The notes: generated by a model from the letters alone, not told the origin. Positions 8,943-24,546 are shown, counted from the stretch's first letter. The stretch: 64,000 nt of DNA from Halomonas cerina (GCF_014192215.1 NZ_JACHXP010000009.1:1-64000); one strand, 5' to 3'. Numbers and translations are program-made.

Positions 8943-10304
8943 ATGACTGCACGCCTCGAAATCACTCCGTTCCCCTACCGACCGGATCCCCTGGCCTACT
9001 TCGCCCGTCTGCGTCACCGGCCCGGTGCCGTGCTGCTGGACAGCGGCCGCCCCGACACCCGGGGTGGCCGCTACGACATCCTGTCAAGTGACCCCCTGAG
9101 CACGTTGTCGATCGACGCCGCGGGCCGCCTCCAGGGCGAGATGGTTAAGTCCTCTCCCTTCGCTGCCCAGCAGGCCCTGCTCGACCGGCTGTCGATGGAG
9201 ATACCGGAGAGCGACCTGCCCTTCCTCGGCGGACTGATCGGCTACTGGAGCTACGACCTGGCGCAGTGCCTGGAACCGTTGTCCGGACGCTCCTCCCCGC
9301 CCACCACATTGGGCCTGAGCCGAGTGGGCCTCTACGATTGGGCCCTGATTCAGGATCACGAGCGCCGGGAGAGCTGGCTGGTGGCCACGCCGGCGCGGCG
9401 CAGCCGTGTCAACGACTGGCTGGCGTTGGTTCCCGGAGAAGAAACGTGTCAGGAAGAAGCGAAAGACTTCCAGCTGGCCGCCCCCTTCCAGCCGGCCATG
9501 TCACGGGACACCTATCTGGCTCGTTTCGACGCGGTGCAGCGTTACATCCAAGCCGGGGACTGCTACCAGATCAACCTGGCTCAGCGCTTCAGCGCCCCCT
9601 TCCGCGGTGATCTCTGGGCCGCCTACCGGCGGCTACGCCGCGCCACCCCGACTCCCTTCGCCGGCTACCTGGCGTGGGACGAGCAGGCGATTCTCTCGCT
9701 CTCGCCAGAGCGCTTCATCCGCTGCCGCGATGGCCGGGTCGAGACGCGCCCGATCAAGGGCACCCGGCCCCGGGGTGTCACCCCGCAGGAGGATCGTCAC
9801 CTCGCCGACGAGCTCAAGGCCAGCCCCAAGGATCGCGCCGAGAACGTGATGATCGTCGACCTGCTGCGCAACGACCTGGGACGGGTCTGCCGGCCCGGCA
9901 GCGTGCGGGTACCGCAGCTGTGCGGGCTGGAGAGCTATGCCAACGTCCATCACCTGGTCAGCGTGGTGACCGGCGAGTTGGCCGAGGGGCGTCGACCACT
10001 GGACCTGCTGGCCGCGGCCTTCCCGGGGGGCTCCATCACCGGCGCTCCCAAGGTACGGGCCATGCAGATCATCGACGAGCTGGAACCCACGGGCCGCAGC
10101 GCCTACTGCGGCAGCCTGGGCTACGTGGACGTGCGCGGCCACATGGATACCTCCATCGCCATCCGTACCGTCCTGGCCGACCGGGGGCGGCTGCACCTGT
10201 GGGGCGGCGGCGGCCTGGTGGCCGACTCCTGTGGCGAAGCCGAGTACGACGAGACCCTGGCCAAGATCCACCACCTGATGGCGGCCCTGGCCGACGAAGC
10301 ATGA
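8943..10304 (+). CDS. pabB: Aminodeoxychorismate synthase component I PabB
   Basis: The protein has 453 residues, the same length as E. coli PabB, and belongs to the chorismate-binding TrpE/PabB family. It makes 4-amino-4-deoxychorismate for folate synthesis with ammonia from a PabA glutaminase, a role TrpG at 30.9 kb may share. Family motifs include GDCYQINLAQ, a PIKGTRPRG segment holding the lysine that marks the PabB subtype, and GSITGAPK. The start at 8943 gives the normal PabB N-terminus; upstream open frame is unrelated. A TAGAAT -10-like hexamer lies at 8909-8914. It is divergent from the prp operon. Confidence 0.93.
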   Translation: MTARLEITPFPYRPDPLAYFARLRHRPGAVLLDSGRPDTRGGRYDILSSDPLSTLSIDAAGRLQGEMVKSSPFAAQQALLDRLSMEIPESDLPFLGGLIGYWSYDLAQCLEPLSGRSSPPTTLGLSRVGLYDWALIQDHERRESWLVATPARRSRVNDWLALVPGEETCQEEAKDFQLAAPFQPAMSRDTYLARFDAVQRYIQAGDCYQINLAQRFSAPFRGDLWAAYRRLRRATPTPFAGYLAWDEQAILSLSPERFIRCRDGRVETRPIKGTRPRGVTPQEDRHLADELKASPKDRAENVMIVDLLRNDLGRVCRPGSVRVPQLCGLESYANVHHLVSVVTGELAEGRRPLDLLAAAFPGGSITGAPKVRAMQIIDELEPTGRSAYCGSLGYVDVRGHMDTSIAIRTVLADRGRLHLWGGGGLVADSCGEAEYDETLAKIHHLMAALADEA

Positions 10305-10439
10305 AAGGCCTCAATGGAATAAGTAAGAAGGTTTTTTAATTCTCAAGTGCATAAATATCCAATAAATCGGTATTGGGGCCGCCCGTGCCGGCTCTGCTAG
10401 GGTAGCCCGACAGAGAACATCCACTGCCGGGAGCTTCCC

Positions 10440-11060
10440 ATGGAGCTGCAACTCGACACCATCAACCGCGACCTCGGTAACGACCCCGAGGCCCTGATCC
10501 GCTGGGCGCTGGAACAGGGCAGTCGCCCGATCTGCACCACCAACTTTCGCCCCTTCGAGGCGGTGATTCTGCACATGGTGACCCGCCAGCGCCCCGACAT
10601 CCCGATCGTCTGGCTGGACAATGGCTACAACACCGAGGCCACCTACCGGTTCGCCGACGCCCTGGTGAAGCGGCTCGACCTCAATCTGATCACTTACCTG
10701 CCGAAGCGCTCCCGGGCCCATCGCGAAGCCCTGGAGGGGCCGGCACCGGACGTCGACGACCCGCGCCACGCGGCCTTCACCGAGGAGGTGAAGCTCGAGC
10801 CATTCGCCCGGGCCCTTCGGGAGATGGCACCGGACGTCTGGTTCACCGCGCTGCGCGCCGAGGACACCCCGGAGCGGGCCCGCATGGCGCCGGTCACCCG
10901 CAACGCGGATGGTCTGCTCAAGATCGCCCCTCTGCTGCACTGGAGCGCCCGCGACATGTACCAGTATCTGAAGGCCCACGACCTGCCCAACGAGTTCGAC
11001 TACTTCGACCCCACCAAGGTGGAAGCCAAGCGCGAGTGCGGCCTGCACCTGCAGCACTGA
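10440..11060 (+). CDS. cysH: Phosphoadenylyl-sulfate reductase, short CysH form
   Basis: This is a PAPS/APS reductase family protein of 206 residues, which reduces PAPS to sulfite using thioredoxin. The C-terminal catalytic cysteine motif ECGLH is present four residues from the end. The paired CC...CxxC cysteines that bind a [4Fe-4S] cluster in APS-type reductases are absent, so a PAPS-specific enzyme is expected. It is shorter than E. coli CysH (244 residues), mainly at the N-terminus. It converges on cysB, whose product normally activates sulfur assimilation genes. Start ATG 10440 has GGGAGC upstream. An AT-rich stretch at 10320-10370 could hold CysB contacts. Confidence 0.88.
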   Translation: MELQLDTINRDLGNDPEALIRWALEQGSRPICTTNFRPFEAVILHMVTRQRPDIPIVWLDNGYNTEATYRFADALVKRLDLNLITYLPKRSRAHREALEGPAPDVDDPRHAAFTEEVKLEPFARALREMAPDVWFTALRAEDTPERARMAPVTRNADGLLKIAPLLHWSARDMYQYLKAHDLPNEFDYFDPTKVEAKRECGLHLQH

Positions 11061-11098
11061 ACCGCGTCCACCCTCGTCATGCTCCGGGGTGGGCGGTA

Positions 11099-12481
<1,383 letters not shown>

Positions 12482-12805
12482 ATGGCCAACAACGTCGATG
12501 TCACCAATGCCAACTTCGAGCAGGAAGTCCTCAAGGCCGACACGCCGGTCCTGCTCAAGTTCTGGGCCCCGTGGTGCGGCCCCTGCAAGGTCATGGCGCC
12601 GGTGGTCGACGAGGTCGCCGAGGAGCGCAACGGCAACCTCAAGGTCGTCAGCATCAACGTAGACGATGCCCCGGAGATCGCCGCCGAACAGGGGGTGCGC
12701 GGCGTACCCACCGTGATGCTGTTCAAGTCCGGTGCCAAGGTCGCCTCACTGGTCGGTGCTCAGTCCAAGTCCCAGCTGACCCAGTTCATCGAACAGAACA
12801 CCTGA
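12482..12805 (+). CDS. trxA: Thioredoxin 1
   Basis: A 107-residue thioredoxin with the active site WCGPC at residues 31-35 and the conserved cis-proline loop GVPTV. It reduces disulfides in the cytoplasm and can serve as electron donor for the PAPS reductase encoded nearby. Length and motifs match E. coli TrxA. GGAG lies eight bases upstream of the ATG. A GC-rich hairpin follows the stop. Confidence 0.97.
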   Translation: MANNVDVTNANFEQEVLKADTPVLLKFWAPWCGPCKVMAPVVDEVAEERNGNLKVVSINVDDAPEIAAEQGVRGVPTVMLFKSGAKVASLVGAQSKSQLTQFIEQNT

Positions 12806-12830
12806 ACGGCACCCACGCTATCCCGCTACC

Positions 12831-12858
12831 CATCGCCCCGGGCCCTCCCGGGGCGATG
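12831..12858. terminator. Bidirectional hairpin between trxA and permease gene
   Basis: A perfect 11-bp stem, CATCGCCCCGG paired with CCGGGGCGATG, with a 6-base loop lies between the convergent stops. Only a short T run follows, so termination strength is uncertain. Confidence 0.7.
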
Positions 12859-12877
12859 GCGTTTCAGGTCCCCAAAC

Positions 12878-13978
12878 TCACTCGTCCTCCTCACCGTCAC
12901 GTCTGGAAGGCGGCCGGTCGGCCTGCTCCACCGGTGTGCCATTGCCCGGTCCTAGCAGGTGTGCCAGCCAGCGGGTCTGGGGGTGGCTGTCCAGGGCGAT
13001 CTTGAGCGTCATGGTCAGTACCACCGACAGCAGCATCCCGACCGCGCCGAGGATCCAGCCCCAGACCACCAGCGAGAGGAAGGCAATGAAGGTGGAGAGC
13101 CCCAGCGCCTGCCCCATGACCCGAGGCTCGACGAGGTTGCCGAGCACGAAGTTGACTCCCAGATACGCCGCCGCCAGCAGGAAGGCCTGTAAGATCCCGC
13201 CATCGGGGGAGACCAGCAGCAGTAGAACCGGCGGCACCGCGGCGATTGCCGAGCCGATGTTGGGGATGAAGTTGAGGGCGAAGGCCAGCACGGCCCAGAG
13301 CAGGGGAAACTCCACGCCCACCAGCTTGCAGGCGACCCAGATCAGGGCGCCGGTAGCCAGGCTGATTAGGGTCTTGACCGCCAGGTAACGCTTCAGCGTC
13401 ACGCTGAATTCGCTGACACGACGCAGGCTGGGTGCCGGATTGGCCAGGGCGCGGGAGAGCTTGTCGCGGAAGTTGAGCGTCTCGAAGAGCAGAAACATCA
13501 CCAACAGGGCCACCACGATGCTCTGCATGAGCAGATTGCCCACCTCACCGATCAGCGCCGGGACCCAGTTGCCGAGTTGTTCGGCGTCGAGCATATTGGC
13601 CAGTCGATCGGTATCGATGGCCAGCCCCAGGCTCGCCAACCGGTCGAGGATGCCCAGGTAGTATTGATAGAGCTTCTGCTCGATCCCCGGCAGAGAATCC
13701 ACAAAGGTGTCGAAGCTGTTCACCAGCAGCAGCCCCAGCAAGGCCAGCATGCCCCCGATCACCACCAGGGTCAGCCAGACCGCCAGGCGAGGGCTCACTC
13801 CCAGGCGCTCCAGCCACTGCACGGGAGCCGTACAGACCACGGCGATGAACAGTGACAGCAGCAAGGGCACCAGCAGGCTGGAGCCGGCCCGCATGCCGGC
13901 GATGATGATCACCAGCGACGCCAGCGCCAGGACCAGGTTGAGGGGAATGCTCTGGCTTTCGTCCTCGGGAAGGGGCAT
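12878..13978 (-). CDS. AI-2E family transporter (TqsA/YdiK-like permease)
   Basis: This 366-residue inner-membrane protein has about eight hydrophobic segments and the family features: an N-terminal pair of helices, a soluble middle region with amphipathic helices, then FALNFIPNIGSAIAAVPPV and LVEPRVMGQALGL. The family is named for autoinducer-2 export, but many members have other or unknown substrates, including ion exchange in alkaliphiles and halophiles, so no substrate is assigned. It is a single gene, convergent with trxA. The C-terminal 25 residues are highly charged and probably cytoplasmic. Confidence 0.88.
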   Translation of the reverse strand: MPLPEDESQSIPLNLVLALASLVIIIAGMRAGSSLLVPLLLSLFIAVVCTAPVQWLERLGVSPRLAVWLTLVVIGGMLALLGLLLVNSFDTFVDSLPGIEQKLYQYYLGILDRLASLGLAIDTDRLANMLDAEQLGNWVPALIGEVGNLLMQSIVVALLVMFLLFETLNFRDKLSRALANPAPSLRRVSEFSVTLKRYLAVKTLISLATGALIWVACKLVGVEFPLLWAVLAFALNFIPNIGSAIAAVPPVLLLLVSPDGGILQAFLLAAAYLGVNFVLGNLVEPRVMGQALGLSTFIAFLSLVVWGWILGAVGMLLSVVLTMTLKIALDSHPQTRWLAHLLGPGNGTPVEQADRPPSRRDGEEDE

Positions 13979-14145
13979 GGCCCAGGCTCTCCGGATGGGA
14001 TGGAATGCTCATGATGCCGCCTGAGGGGGTCGGGTACAACGCACCCGCCAACGGCCGCCATCGCGTCGGGAACCCAGGGCGATGATGCCTTTCCAAGACT
14101 CCGTCGAGTCCGACACAAGCCATCCGATGCTACAAGGAGAGTGCC

Positions 14146-14916
14146 ATGTTATTCCTTCGCCCACGTCCGGCCCTGCTGGCCGCCCTGCTCGCCGTGACGG
14201 CCCTGGGGAGCATCACCGCCCAGGCCGGGACCACCGACAGCCCACGGCGCCTAGAGGTGCAGGCGCGCGCTGAACTGGAGGTGGTGCCTGACCAGGCGAC
14301 CCTGAGTGCACGGCTCTGGGAGCACACCCCGGCTGTCGCCCGTAAGGACGATACCACCGACCCGGACGCCCTGCGCGAGGCCCGAGAGCGCCTGGAAGCC
14401 CGAGCGGCCACCCTGATCGAGACGCTGGAGGCCGCGGGCGTGCATCGGGACGCCATCCAGGCCGGTTCTTTGAGGGTGCAGCCCGAGACGCTGCACGAGC
14501 CGCCCCGGCCGGAGGGCAAGGCCATGACGCTTTCACGTACCCGCCTGGAGCGCCCCTTCGAGATCGAACTCGCCGAACTCGACACCCTGCCCACGGTCCT
14601 CGACGCCCTGACCGATGCCGGCGTCAATGCCTTGGACGGTGTCACCTATGACCTGGCCGACCGCGACGCGGCCACCGACCGGGCCCTGACCCAGGCGCTG
14701 CAGAAGGCACAGCACAAGGCCAAGCTGATGGCCACCACCCTGGGGATCACGCTGGGTGAGGTCCTTGGCGTCAGCGAGACCCAATCGCCCGTCTACCAGC
14801 CCCGCATGATGGCCATGAGCGCCGACGCTCGCGAAAGCACGCCACAGGCCGAGTATCGGCCAGGCACCATCACCCTGGAGGCGGGGGTCAACGTCAGTTG
14901 GGAGATCGCGCAGTAG
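14146..14916 (+). CDS. Periplasmic SIMPL-domain (DUF541) protein
   Basis: The protein has 256 residues with an N-terminal signal peptide (about residues 1-27, cleaved after AQA) and a SIMPL/DUF541 domain over most of the rest. Family members form oligomeric rings in the periplasm or outer membrane; several are linked to stress tolerance, but no enzymatic role is established. AAGGAG precedes the ATG well. The TAG stop is immediately followed by a heptameric AGCGCCN array, then a terminator hairpin. Sulfur or envelope-stress roles cannot be read from context. Confidence 0.87.
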   Translation: MLFLRPRPALLAALLAVTALGSITAQAGTTDSPRRLEVQARAELEVVPDQATLSARLWEHTPAVARKDDTTDPDALREARERLEARAATLIETLEAAGVHRDAIQAGSLRVQPETLHEPPRPEGKAMTLSRTRLERPFEIELAELDTLPTVLDALTDAGVNALDGVTYDLADRDAATDRALTQALQKAQHKAKLMATTLGITLGEVLGVSETQSPVYQPRMMAMSADARESTPQAEYRPGTITLEAGVNVSWEIAQ

Positions 14917-14956
14917 CGCCCAGCGCCCAGCGCCGAGCGCCGAGCGCCGAGCGCCG
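14915..14956 (+). repeat. Heptamer array AGCGCCN, six units
   Basis: Six head-to-tail 7-bp units (two AGCGCCC, then four AGCGCCG) begin inside the TAG stop codon of the SIMPL gene. An inverted set of three units lies at the serS stop on the other side of a terminator. Confidence 0.9.
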
Positions 14957-15022
14957 AGCTGCTCATTGACGGGCGGCGGTGTTGAGGAGCTATCAGAAAC
15001 AGAACTCAGCACGAGAAACTGC

Positions 15023-15058
15023 GAAACCCCACCCGGGCCGTGCCCTGAGTGGGGTTTC
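15023..15058. terminator. Intrinsic terminator between SIMPL gene and serS
   Basis: A 10-bp stem, GAAACCCCAC paired with GTGGGGTTTC around a 16-base loop, is followed by TCTTTG on the plus strand. It lies midway between the two convergent heptamer arrays and probably serves both genes. Confidence 0.8.
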
Positions 15059-15095
15059 TCTTTGCTGCTCACGTGATGGTAGGCATTATCCTGCT

Positions 15096-15115
15096 GGGCG
15101 CTGGGCGCTAGGCGC

Positions 15116-15116
<1 letters not shown>
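15096..15116 (-). repeat. Heptamer array at the serS stop, three units
   Basis: Read on the plus strand these are two GGGCGCT units and one AGGCGCT unit. In the serS sense direction the TAA stop runs straight into AGCGCCN units, mirroring the arrangement at the SIMPL gene. Confidence 0.88.
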
Positions 15117-19832
<4,716 letters not shown>

Positions 19833-19938
19833 TCGGCGAATGTCATGGCTAACGGAACTCGCCGTCCTCAACTGGACCGAAACAGACGGCAGGTCGACCG
19901 TTGGCGACAGTGTCTCGCCGCCTTTCACAAGGAGAACC

Positions 19939-21000
19939 GTGCTCCCGTCTCGATCCGTGCGTTGCCTTTTCAGCCTGAGCCTGCTGCTCGGATTCGCCTC
20001 CCCGCTGCTGGCGCAGGACACCCTCGTCACCACCGTCCGGGTCGAGGAACGCGCCGTCGTGACAACGACCGACCTCAACGGCAGCGTCACGGCGCCACGC
20101 ACCGCCCATCTCTCCAGCGATGTGGAGGGGCGCGTGACCGAGCTGCCGGTCTCGCTCGGCGACCGCGTACAGGTCGGCGACCTGCTGCTGACCCTCGACG
20201 CCGAGGAGGTCGCGCTGCAGGTCCGAAGCGCCGAGGCGGACGTCAGCGAGGCGCAGGCGACACTGAACAATGCCCGCCGTCGACTGCAGGAAGGTATGCG
20301 CCTAGGCGAGGGCCGCAACATCGCCAGCAGCGAGCTGAGCCAGCGCGAGACCGATGTGGCCATCGCCGAAGCCGTTCTCGAGCGCCGCCACGCCGAACGC
20401 GACCGGCTCGACGCCCGCCTCGAACGGCACTACCTGCGTGCGCCCTTTGCCGGCCGGCTCACCCGGCGCGACGTGGAAATCGGCGAGTGGGCCACGCCGG
20501 GCACGCCGCTATTGACGCTGGTCGACCTCGAGCGCCTAACCCTGGATTTCAACGTGCCCTTGGCGCTACATCACCGCCTCGGCGACGCCGAACTCGAGGT
20601 GCGCCTGCCGGGCGACGAGACGTGGCTCGCCGCCCGCCCCATCGCCGACGTCCCCCTCGAGGAGACGAGCTCGCGCCAGTTCCTGTTGCGTGCCGTGCTC
20701 GACGCCTCCCCTGCTCTACTACCGGGCATGGCCGTACAGGGGCAACTGCTGCTCAGGGACGAACGGGGGCCGGTGGTGCCAAGCGACGCCCTCATTCGCC
20801 GCCCGGACGGCAGTGTCAGCGTCTGGCTGGCCCACGAGGAAGACGGCCAATGGCACGGCGACGAACGCCGCGTCGTCACCGGGCCCAGCCATGACGGTTA
20901 CACCGCCATCGAACAAGGTATCGATGCCGGCGAGCGCGTCATCGTGAGAGGCAACGAGCGGCTCGAGGAAGGCCAGCGGCTCATCCTGGATGACGAGTGA
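19939..21000 (+). CDS. RND efflux periplasmic adaptor (membrane fusion protein)
   Basis: The 353-residue protein has a signal peptide (about residues 1-26), a lipoyl half-motif, an alpha-helical hairpin (about 95-150, coiled coil), the second lipoyl half (APFAGRLTRRDVEIG) and beta-barrel domains, as in HlyD/AcrA adaptors. It bridges the inner-membrane RND pump encoded next to an outer-membrane channel; no channel gene is present here. The GTG at 19939 is chosen because AAGGAG lies five bases before it and it gives a clean signal peptide; an upstream ATG at 19840 would bury that. RND gene follows after 17 bases. Confidence 0.88.
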   Translation: MLPSRSVRCLFSLSLLLGFASPLLAQDTLVTTVRVEERAVVTTTDLNGSVTAPRTAHLSSDVEGRVTELPVSLGDRVQVGDLLLTLDAEEVALQVRSAEADVSEAQATLNNARRRLQEGMRLGEGRNIASSELSQRETDVAIAEAVLERRHAERDRLDARLERHYLRAPFAGRLTRRDVEIGEWATPGTPLLTLVDLERLTLDFNVPLALHHRLGDAELEVRLPGDETWLAARPIADVPLEETSSRQFLLRAVLDASPALLPGMAVQGQLLLRDERGPVVPSDALIRRPDGSVSVWLAHEEDGQWHGDERRVVTGPSHDGYTAIEQGIDAGERVIVRGNERLEEGQRLILDDE

Positions 21001-21017
21001 AGGAGCACTGATTCGCC

Positions 21018-24000
21018 ATGTTTGCGGCCATTATTCGTCACGGCGTGATGGTCAGCGTGGCGGCGCTGATCTTGCTGGTGCTGGGCCTCGCTGCCATCTG
21101 GCGCATTCCGGTGCAGATGATCCCCGACCTGGAGGTACGCACCATCGGCGTCGAGACGCGCTGGCCCGGCGCCACCCCCCAGGACATCGAGAAGGATATC
21201 CTCATCGAGCAGGAAGAGTATCTGCGCAACGTGCCCAACCTGGCACGGATGGAGTCCACCGCCACCACCGGCGCGGCCGAGATCGAGCTCGATTTCCCCT
21301 ACGGCATTGACCTCACCGAGACGCTAATTCGCGTCAACAATGCCCTGAGCCAGGTCCCCTCCTATCCGGCCAACGTCGACCAGCCACGCATCGTCGCGAC
21401 CTCCTTCTCGGCCAACGCCTTCATGTACTTCAACGTGGCACCCCGCGATGGTAATCCGCGTGATCTCGACATGGCGGCGCTGCGGGATTACCTGGAGGAC
21501 AATGTGCGCCCCCGCCTGGAGAGCGTGGAGGGTGTCTCGGAGGTCAGCGTGTCGGGCGGCGCCGCGCGGCAGATGCAGCTGCTCATCAACCCCGATGCCC
21601 TGGCCGACCACGCGCTGGGCATCGACGACCTTCGTCGCGCCCTGCAGGCCCGCAACCAGGACGTCTCCGGCGGCGACCTGGAAAGCGGCAAGCGGCGCTA
21701 CCTGCTGCGCACCGTGGGGCGGTTCCGGGACATCGCCGAGCTCGAGTCGCTGATCCTGGCGCGCCGCGGCGATGCGATGATTCGCCTCGCCGACGTCGCC
21801 GAAGTGCGTCTCTCCCACGCCGAGCTGACCTCGCGCTCTTTCAATGGCGACGGCGACCCCGTACTCAGCGTCCAGGTGCGTCGCGAGCCCGGCTCCAATG
21901 TCATCGACATCAAGCGGCGTATGCTGGCCGAGGTCGCCTCGCTCAATGCCGGCCTGTTCGCCGAGCAGGGCCTGCACATGACGCTCTCCAGCGACGACGC
22001 GCGCTATGTCGAGGCTTCGATCGCCAACGTCTGGACCAATCTTGGCCTGGGGGCGCTGTTCGCCACCCTGGTGATGTTCGCCTTCCTGCGCTCGCCGCGC
22101 GCCACCCTGGCTGGCGTCATCGGCATTCCCATCTGCACCATCGCCGCCTTCCTGGGACTGCTGCTGGCCGGACGCACCCTCAACGTCATCTCGCTGGCCG
22201 GGGTCGCCTTCGCCATCGGCATGACCATCGATAACACCATCGTGGTGCTGGAGAGCATCGAGACCCAGCGGCGTCGCGGCCTACAACGCTTCGAGGCTGC
22301 ACTGGCCGGCGTGCAGCAGGTGTGGCCGGCCGTGCTGGCCTCCACCCTGACCACCGTGTTGGTCTTCGTGCCCATCTTCTTCATCGAGGAGGAGGCTGGC
22401 CAGCTCTACTCCGATATCGCCGTGGCCATCGCCACCTCGATCCTCGCTTCGCTGGTCGTCGCCATCACCGTGATTCCCACCCTAGGCGCCCACCTCGACT
22501 TCCACGGCGGCACCACCTCCGACGAGCGACGAACACCACGCTGGATGCGGGCCACACTACGCCTGGTCGACGTGCTGATCGCCTCCGCGGCGCGACGCTG
22601 TGTGGCCATGGTGCTGACCATCGGGAGCGGGCTGGCGATCTTTCTCTGGCTGACGCCCCCGGCGGCCTACCTGCCGGAGGGCGAAGAGGCCAAGACCTTC
22701 GCCAGCATGAACGCCCCGGCGAGCTACAACCTCTCGACCATGACGGCCATCGCCGAAGAGCTTAAGGCCGAGCTGCTGCCCCACGTAGGCGCCGATCCCA
22801 GCGACTTCGACGAGGGCCGAAGCGAGATTCCCGCCATGCGCACCCTGGGCATGCAGGTCGAGGCGCAGGGTCTGCGCATCATCGCCGAGACCCGCGACCC
22901 GGGCCATATCGAAGCGCTGATGGACGCCTTGACCGAACGCTACGAGGCCTATCCCGACATGCGCGCCTTCGCCGCGCGCGGCTCGATCATCTCCAGCAAC
23001 GACGCCGGCACGCGCAGCATCACCCTGGACATCGCGGGCAACAATCTCGCCGAGCTCTATGCCGCCGCCAACCGCCTCTACGCCCGGGCCCAGGAAGTCT
23101 TCGACAATCCGCGCATCCAGTCGCGCCCCGCGGCGCTGGAGCTTGGCCAGCCCCTGATCGAGGTGCATCCCGACTGGGAGCGCGCCGCCGAGGTGGGCCT
23201 GGAGGCCGACGCCCTGGGCACCACCGTGGCCGCCCTGACCGACGGCACCTACCTAGACGACTTCTATCTCGATGACCAGAAGATCGACCTCTACGGCTAC
23301 GGACCCGGCATCGACAACGCCGACCTGGACGACCTCGCCGACCTGCCGGTGCACACACCGCTCGGCGTCACGCTGCCGCTGGGTCAGCTCGCGGACATCC
23401 GCGAGACGGTGGCCACCGCCATGCTGCGCCGCGTGGATGGCCGTCGCAGCGTGACCCTCGACATCATTCCGCCGGAGGGCGTGCCGCTGGAAGCGGGCAT
23501 CGAGCGGGTGAACCGCGAGGTGATCGGCCACTTACGCGAAGCAGGCGAGCTGCCCGGCAGCATCGATATCAGCCTCACCGGCGCCGGCGACCAACTGGAT
23601 GCCACCCGCGACTCGCTGTCGGACAATGGCCTGATTGCTCTGGTCATCGTCTATCTGCTGCTGGTGGCGATCTTCGCCCACTGGGGCTATCCGCTGCTGA
23701 TCCTCGCCACCATCCCCCTGGGCGCCGCCGGCGGCATCGTCGGCCTTGCGCTGATGAACCTGGTGGGCGGCTGGCTACCGCGTCTGGGGCTCGCCGAGAT
23801 CCACCAGCCCTTCGACATGATCACCATGCTGGGCTTTCTGATCCTGATGGGCACCGTGGTCAACAACCCCATCCTAGTGGTGCACCAGGCCCGCGAGAAC
23901 CTGCGTCACGCCACCGACGACGTGCGCCAAGCCGTGCGCGACGCCGTGGCCAGCCGCCTGCGCCCCATTGCCATGACCACCCTGACCACCCTCGGCGGGC

Positions 24001-24188
24001 TGTCGCCGCTGGTCTTTTTGCCCGGCGAAGGCACCGAGCTCTACCGCGGGGTGGGCGCCATCGTGCTGTTCGGCCTGCTCGGTACCGCCTTCATGACGGT
24101 GACCTTCCTTCCCGCCCTAACCGTGACCCTGCTGTCACGAACCGGCGGTCACCGATACGGTCCCTTGAAGCAGCAAGAGCCCGTTTGA
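21018..24188 (+). CDS. RND efflux permease (AcrB/HAE family)
   Basis: At 1056 residues this is a full-length RND pump with a first membrane helix at about residues 11-30, two large periplasmic loops and 12 predicted helices. The proton-relay helix 4 reads IGMTIDNTIVVLES, so the first aspartate of the usual Asp-Asp pair is kept and the second is Asn, a pattern common in one RND branch. GEGTELYRGVG near the C-terminus is also typical. It exports small hydrophobic compounds or drugs with the adjacent adaptor. Substrate cannot be told from sequence. It is followed closely by a DUF2905 gene. Confidence 0.92.
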   Translation: MFAAIIRHGVMVSVAALILLVLGLAAIWRIPVQMIPDLEVRTIGVETRWPGATPQDIEKDILIEQEEYLRNVPNLARMESTATTGAAEIELDFPYGIDLTETLIRVNNALSQVPSYPANVDQPRIVATSFSANAFMYFNVAPRDGNPRDLDMAALRDYLEDNVRPRLESVEGVSEVSVSGGAARQMQLLINPDALADHALGIDDLRRALQARNQDVSGGDLESGKRRYLLRTVGRFRDIAELESLILARRGDAMIRLADVAEVRLSHAELTSRSFNGDGDPVLSVQVRREPGSNVIDIKRRMLAEVASLNAGLFAEQGLHMTLSSDDARYVEASIANVWTNLGLGALFATLVMFAFLRSPRATLAGVIGIPICTIAAFLGLLLAGRTLNVISLAGVAFAIGMTIDNTIVVLESIETQRRRGLQRFEAALAGVQQVWPAVLASTLTTVLVFVPIFFIEEEAGQLYSDIAVAIATSILASLVVAITVIPTLGAHLDFHGGTTSDERRTPRWMRATLRLVDVLIASAARRCVAMVLTIGSGLAIFLWLTPPAAYLPEGEEAKTFASMNAPASYNLSTMTAIAEELKAELLPHVGADPSDFDEGRSEIPAMRTLGMQVEAQGLRIIAETRDPGHIEALMDALTERYEAYPDMRAFAARGSIISSNDAGTRSITLDIAGNNLAELYAAANRLYARAQEVFDNPRIQSRPAALELGQPLIEVHPDWERAAEVGLEADALGTTVAALTDGTYLDDFYLDDQKIDLYGYGPGIDNADLDDLADLPVHTPLGVTLPLGQLADIRETVATAMLRRVDGRRSVTLDIIPPEGVPLEAGIERVNREVIGHLREAGELPGSIDISLTGAGDQLDATRDSLSDNGLIALVIVYLLLVAIFAHWGYPLLILATIPLGAAGGIVGLALMNLVGGWLPRLGLAEIHQPFDMITMLGFLILMGTVVNNPILVVHQARENLRHATDDVRQAVRDAVASRLRPIAMTTLTTLGGLSPLVFLPGEGTELYRGVGAIVLFGLLGTAFMTVTFLPALTVTLLSRTGGHRYGPLKQQEPV

Positions 24189-24202
24189 GGAGGATTCGGC
24201 CC

Positions 24203-24403
24203 ATGTCCCGCGCCTTGATCGTCATCGGCCTCGCCATCGTCGCCATCGGCCTGCTCTGGCCCTGGCTCTCCAAGCTGCCCCTCGGGCACCTGCCCGGCGA
24301 TATCGTCATCCGCCGCGAGAACTTCTCATTCTACTTCCCCATCACCACCATGATCCTGGTGAGCCTCGTGCTGTCGGGGATTGTGTGGCTGTTCAATCGG
24401 TGA
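24203..24403 (+). CDS. DUF2905 small membrane protein
   Basis: A 66-residue protein with two membrane helices and a short PLGHLPGDIVIRRENF loop between them, the DUF2905 signature. The function of the family is unknown. GAGGAGG lies nine bases before ATG 24203 and overlaps the end of the RND gene, so it is co-translated with the efflux operon. A 49-base copy of its 3' end occurs 1.06 kb downstream. Confidence 0.88.
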   Translation: MSRALIVIGLAIVAIGLLWPWLSKLPLGHLPGDIVIRRENFSFYFPITTMILVSLVLSGIVWLFNR

Positions 24404-24523
24404 GGCGGACCCGATTTTCCACTTTTCCCTCTGCCAGGCACAGCCAGCCTGGCGACCGGAGCACGACAAGGTGGCCATCGTGGTCTTGTGTGCCCAACGC
24501 CATGTCTGGCGCACCATAAAAAA

Positions 24524-24546
24524 AGCAGCCCCCGGCAGGGGCTGCT
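24524..24546 (-). terminator. Intrinsic terminator of the OMP gene
   Basis: A perfect 9-bp stem, AGCAGCCCC paired with GGGGCTGCT with a 5-base loop, is followed on the minus strand by an eight-T tract. It ends the transcript of the outer-membrane protein gene and may also serve the efflux operon from the other side. Confidence 0.9.

Noticed and set aside
10320..10400. Defined CysB-binding site before cysH
   Set aside because: The stretch is AT-rich but I cannot match a CysB consensus with confidence.
21018..24188. Heavy-metal (CzcA-type) RND pump
   Set aside because: The helix-4 motif has Asp-Asn rather than the metal-type pattern, and no metal-binding neighbours are present; a generic HAE-type call is safer.
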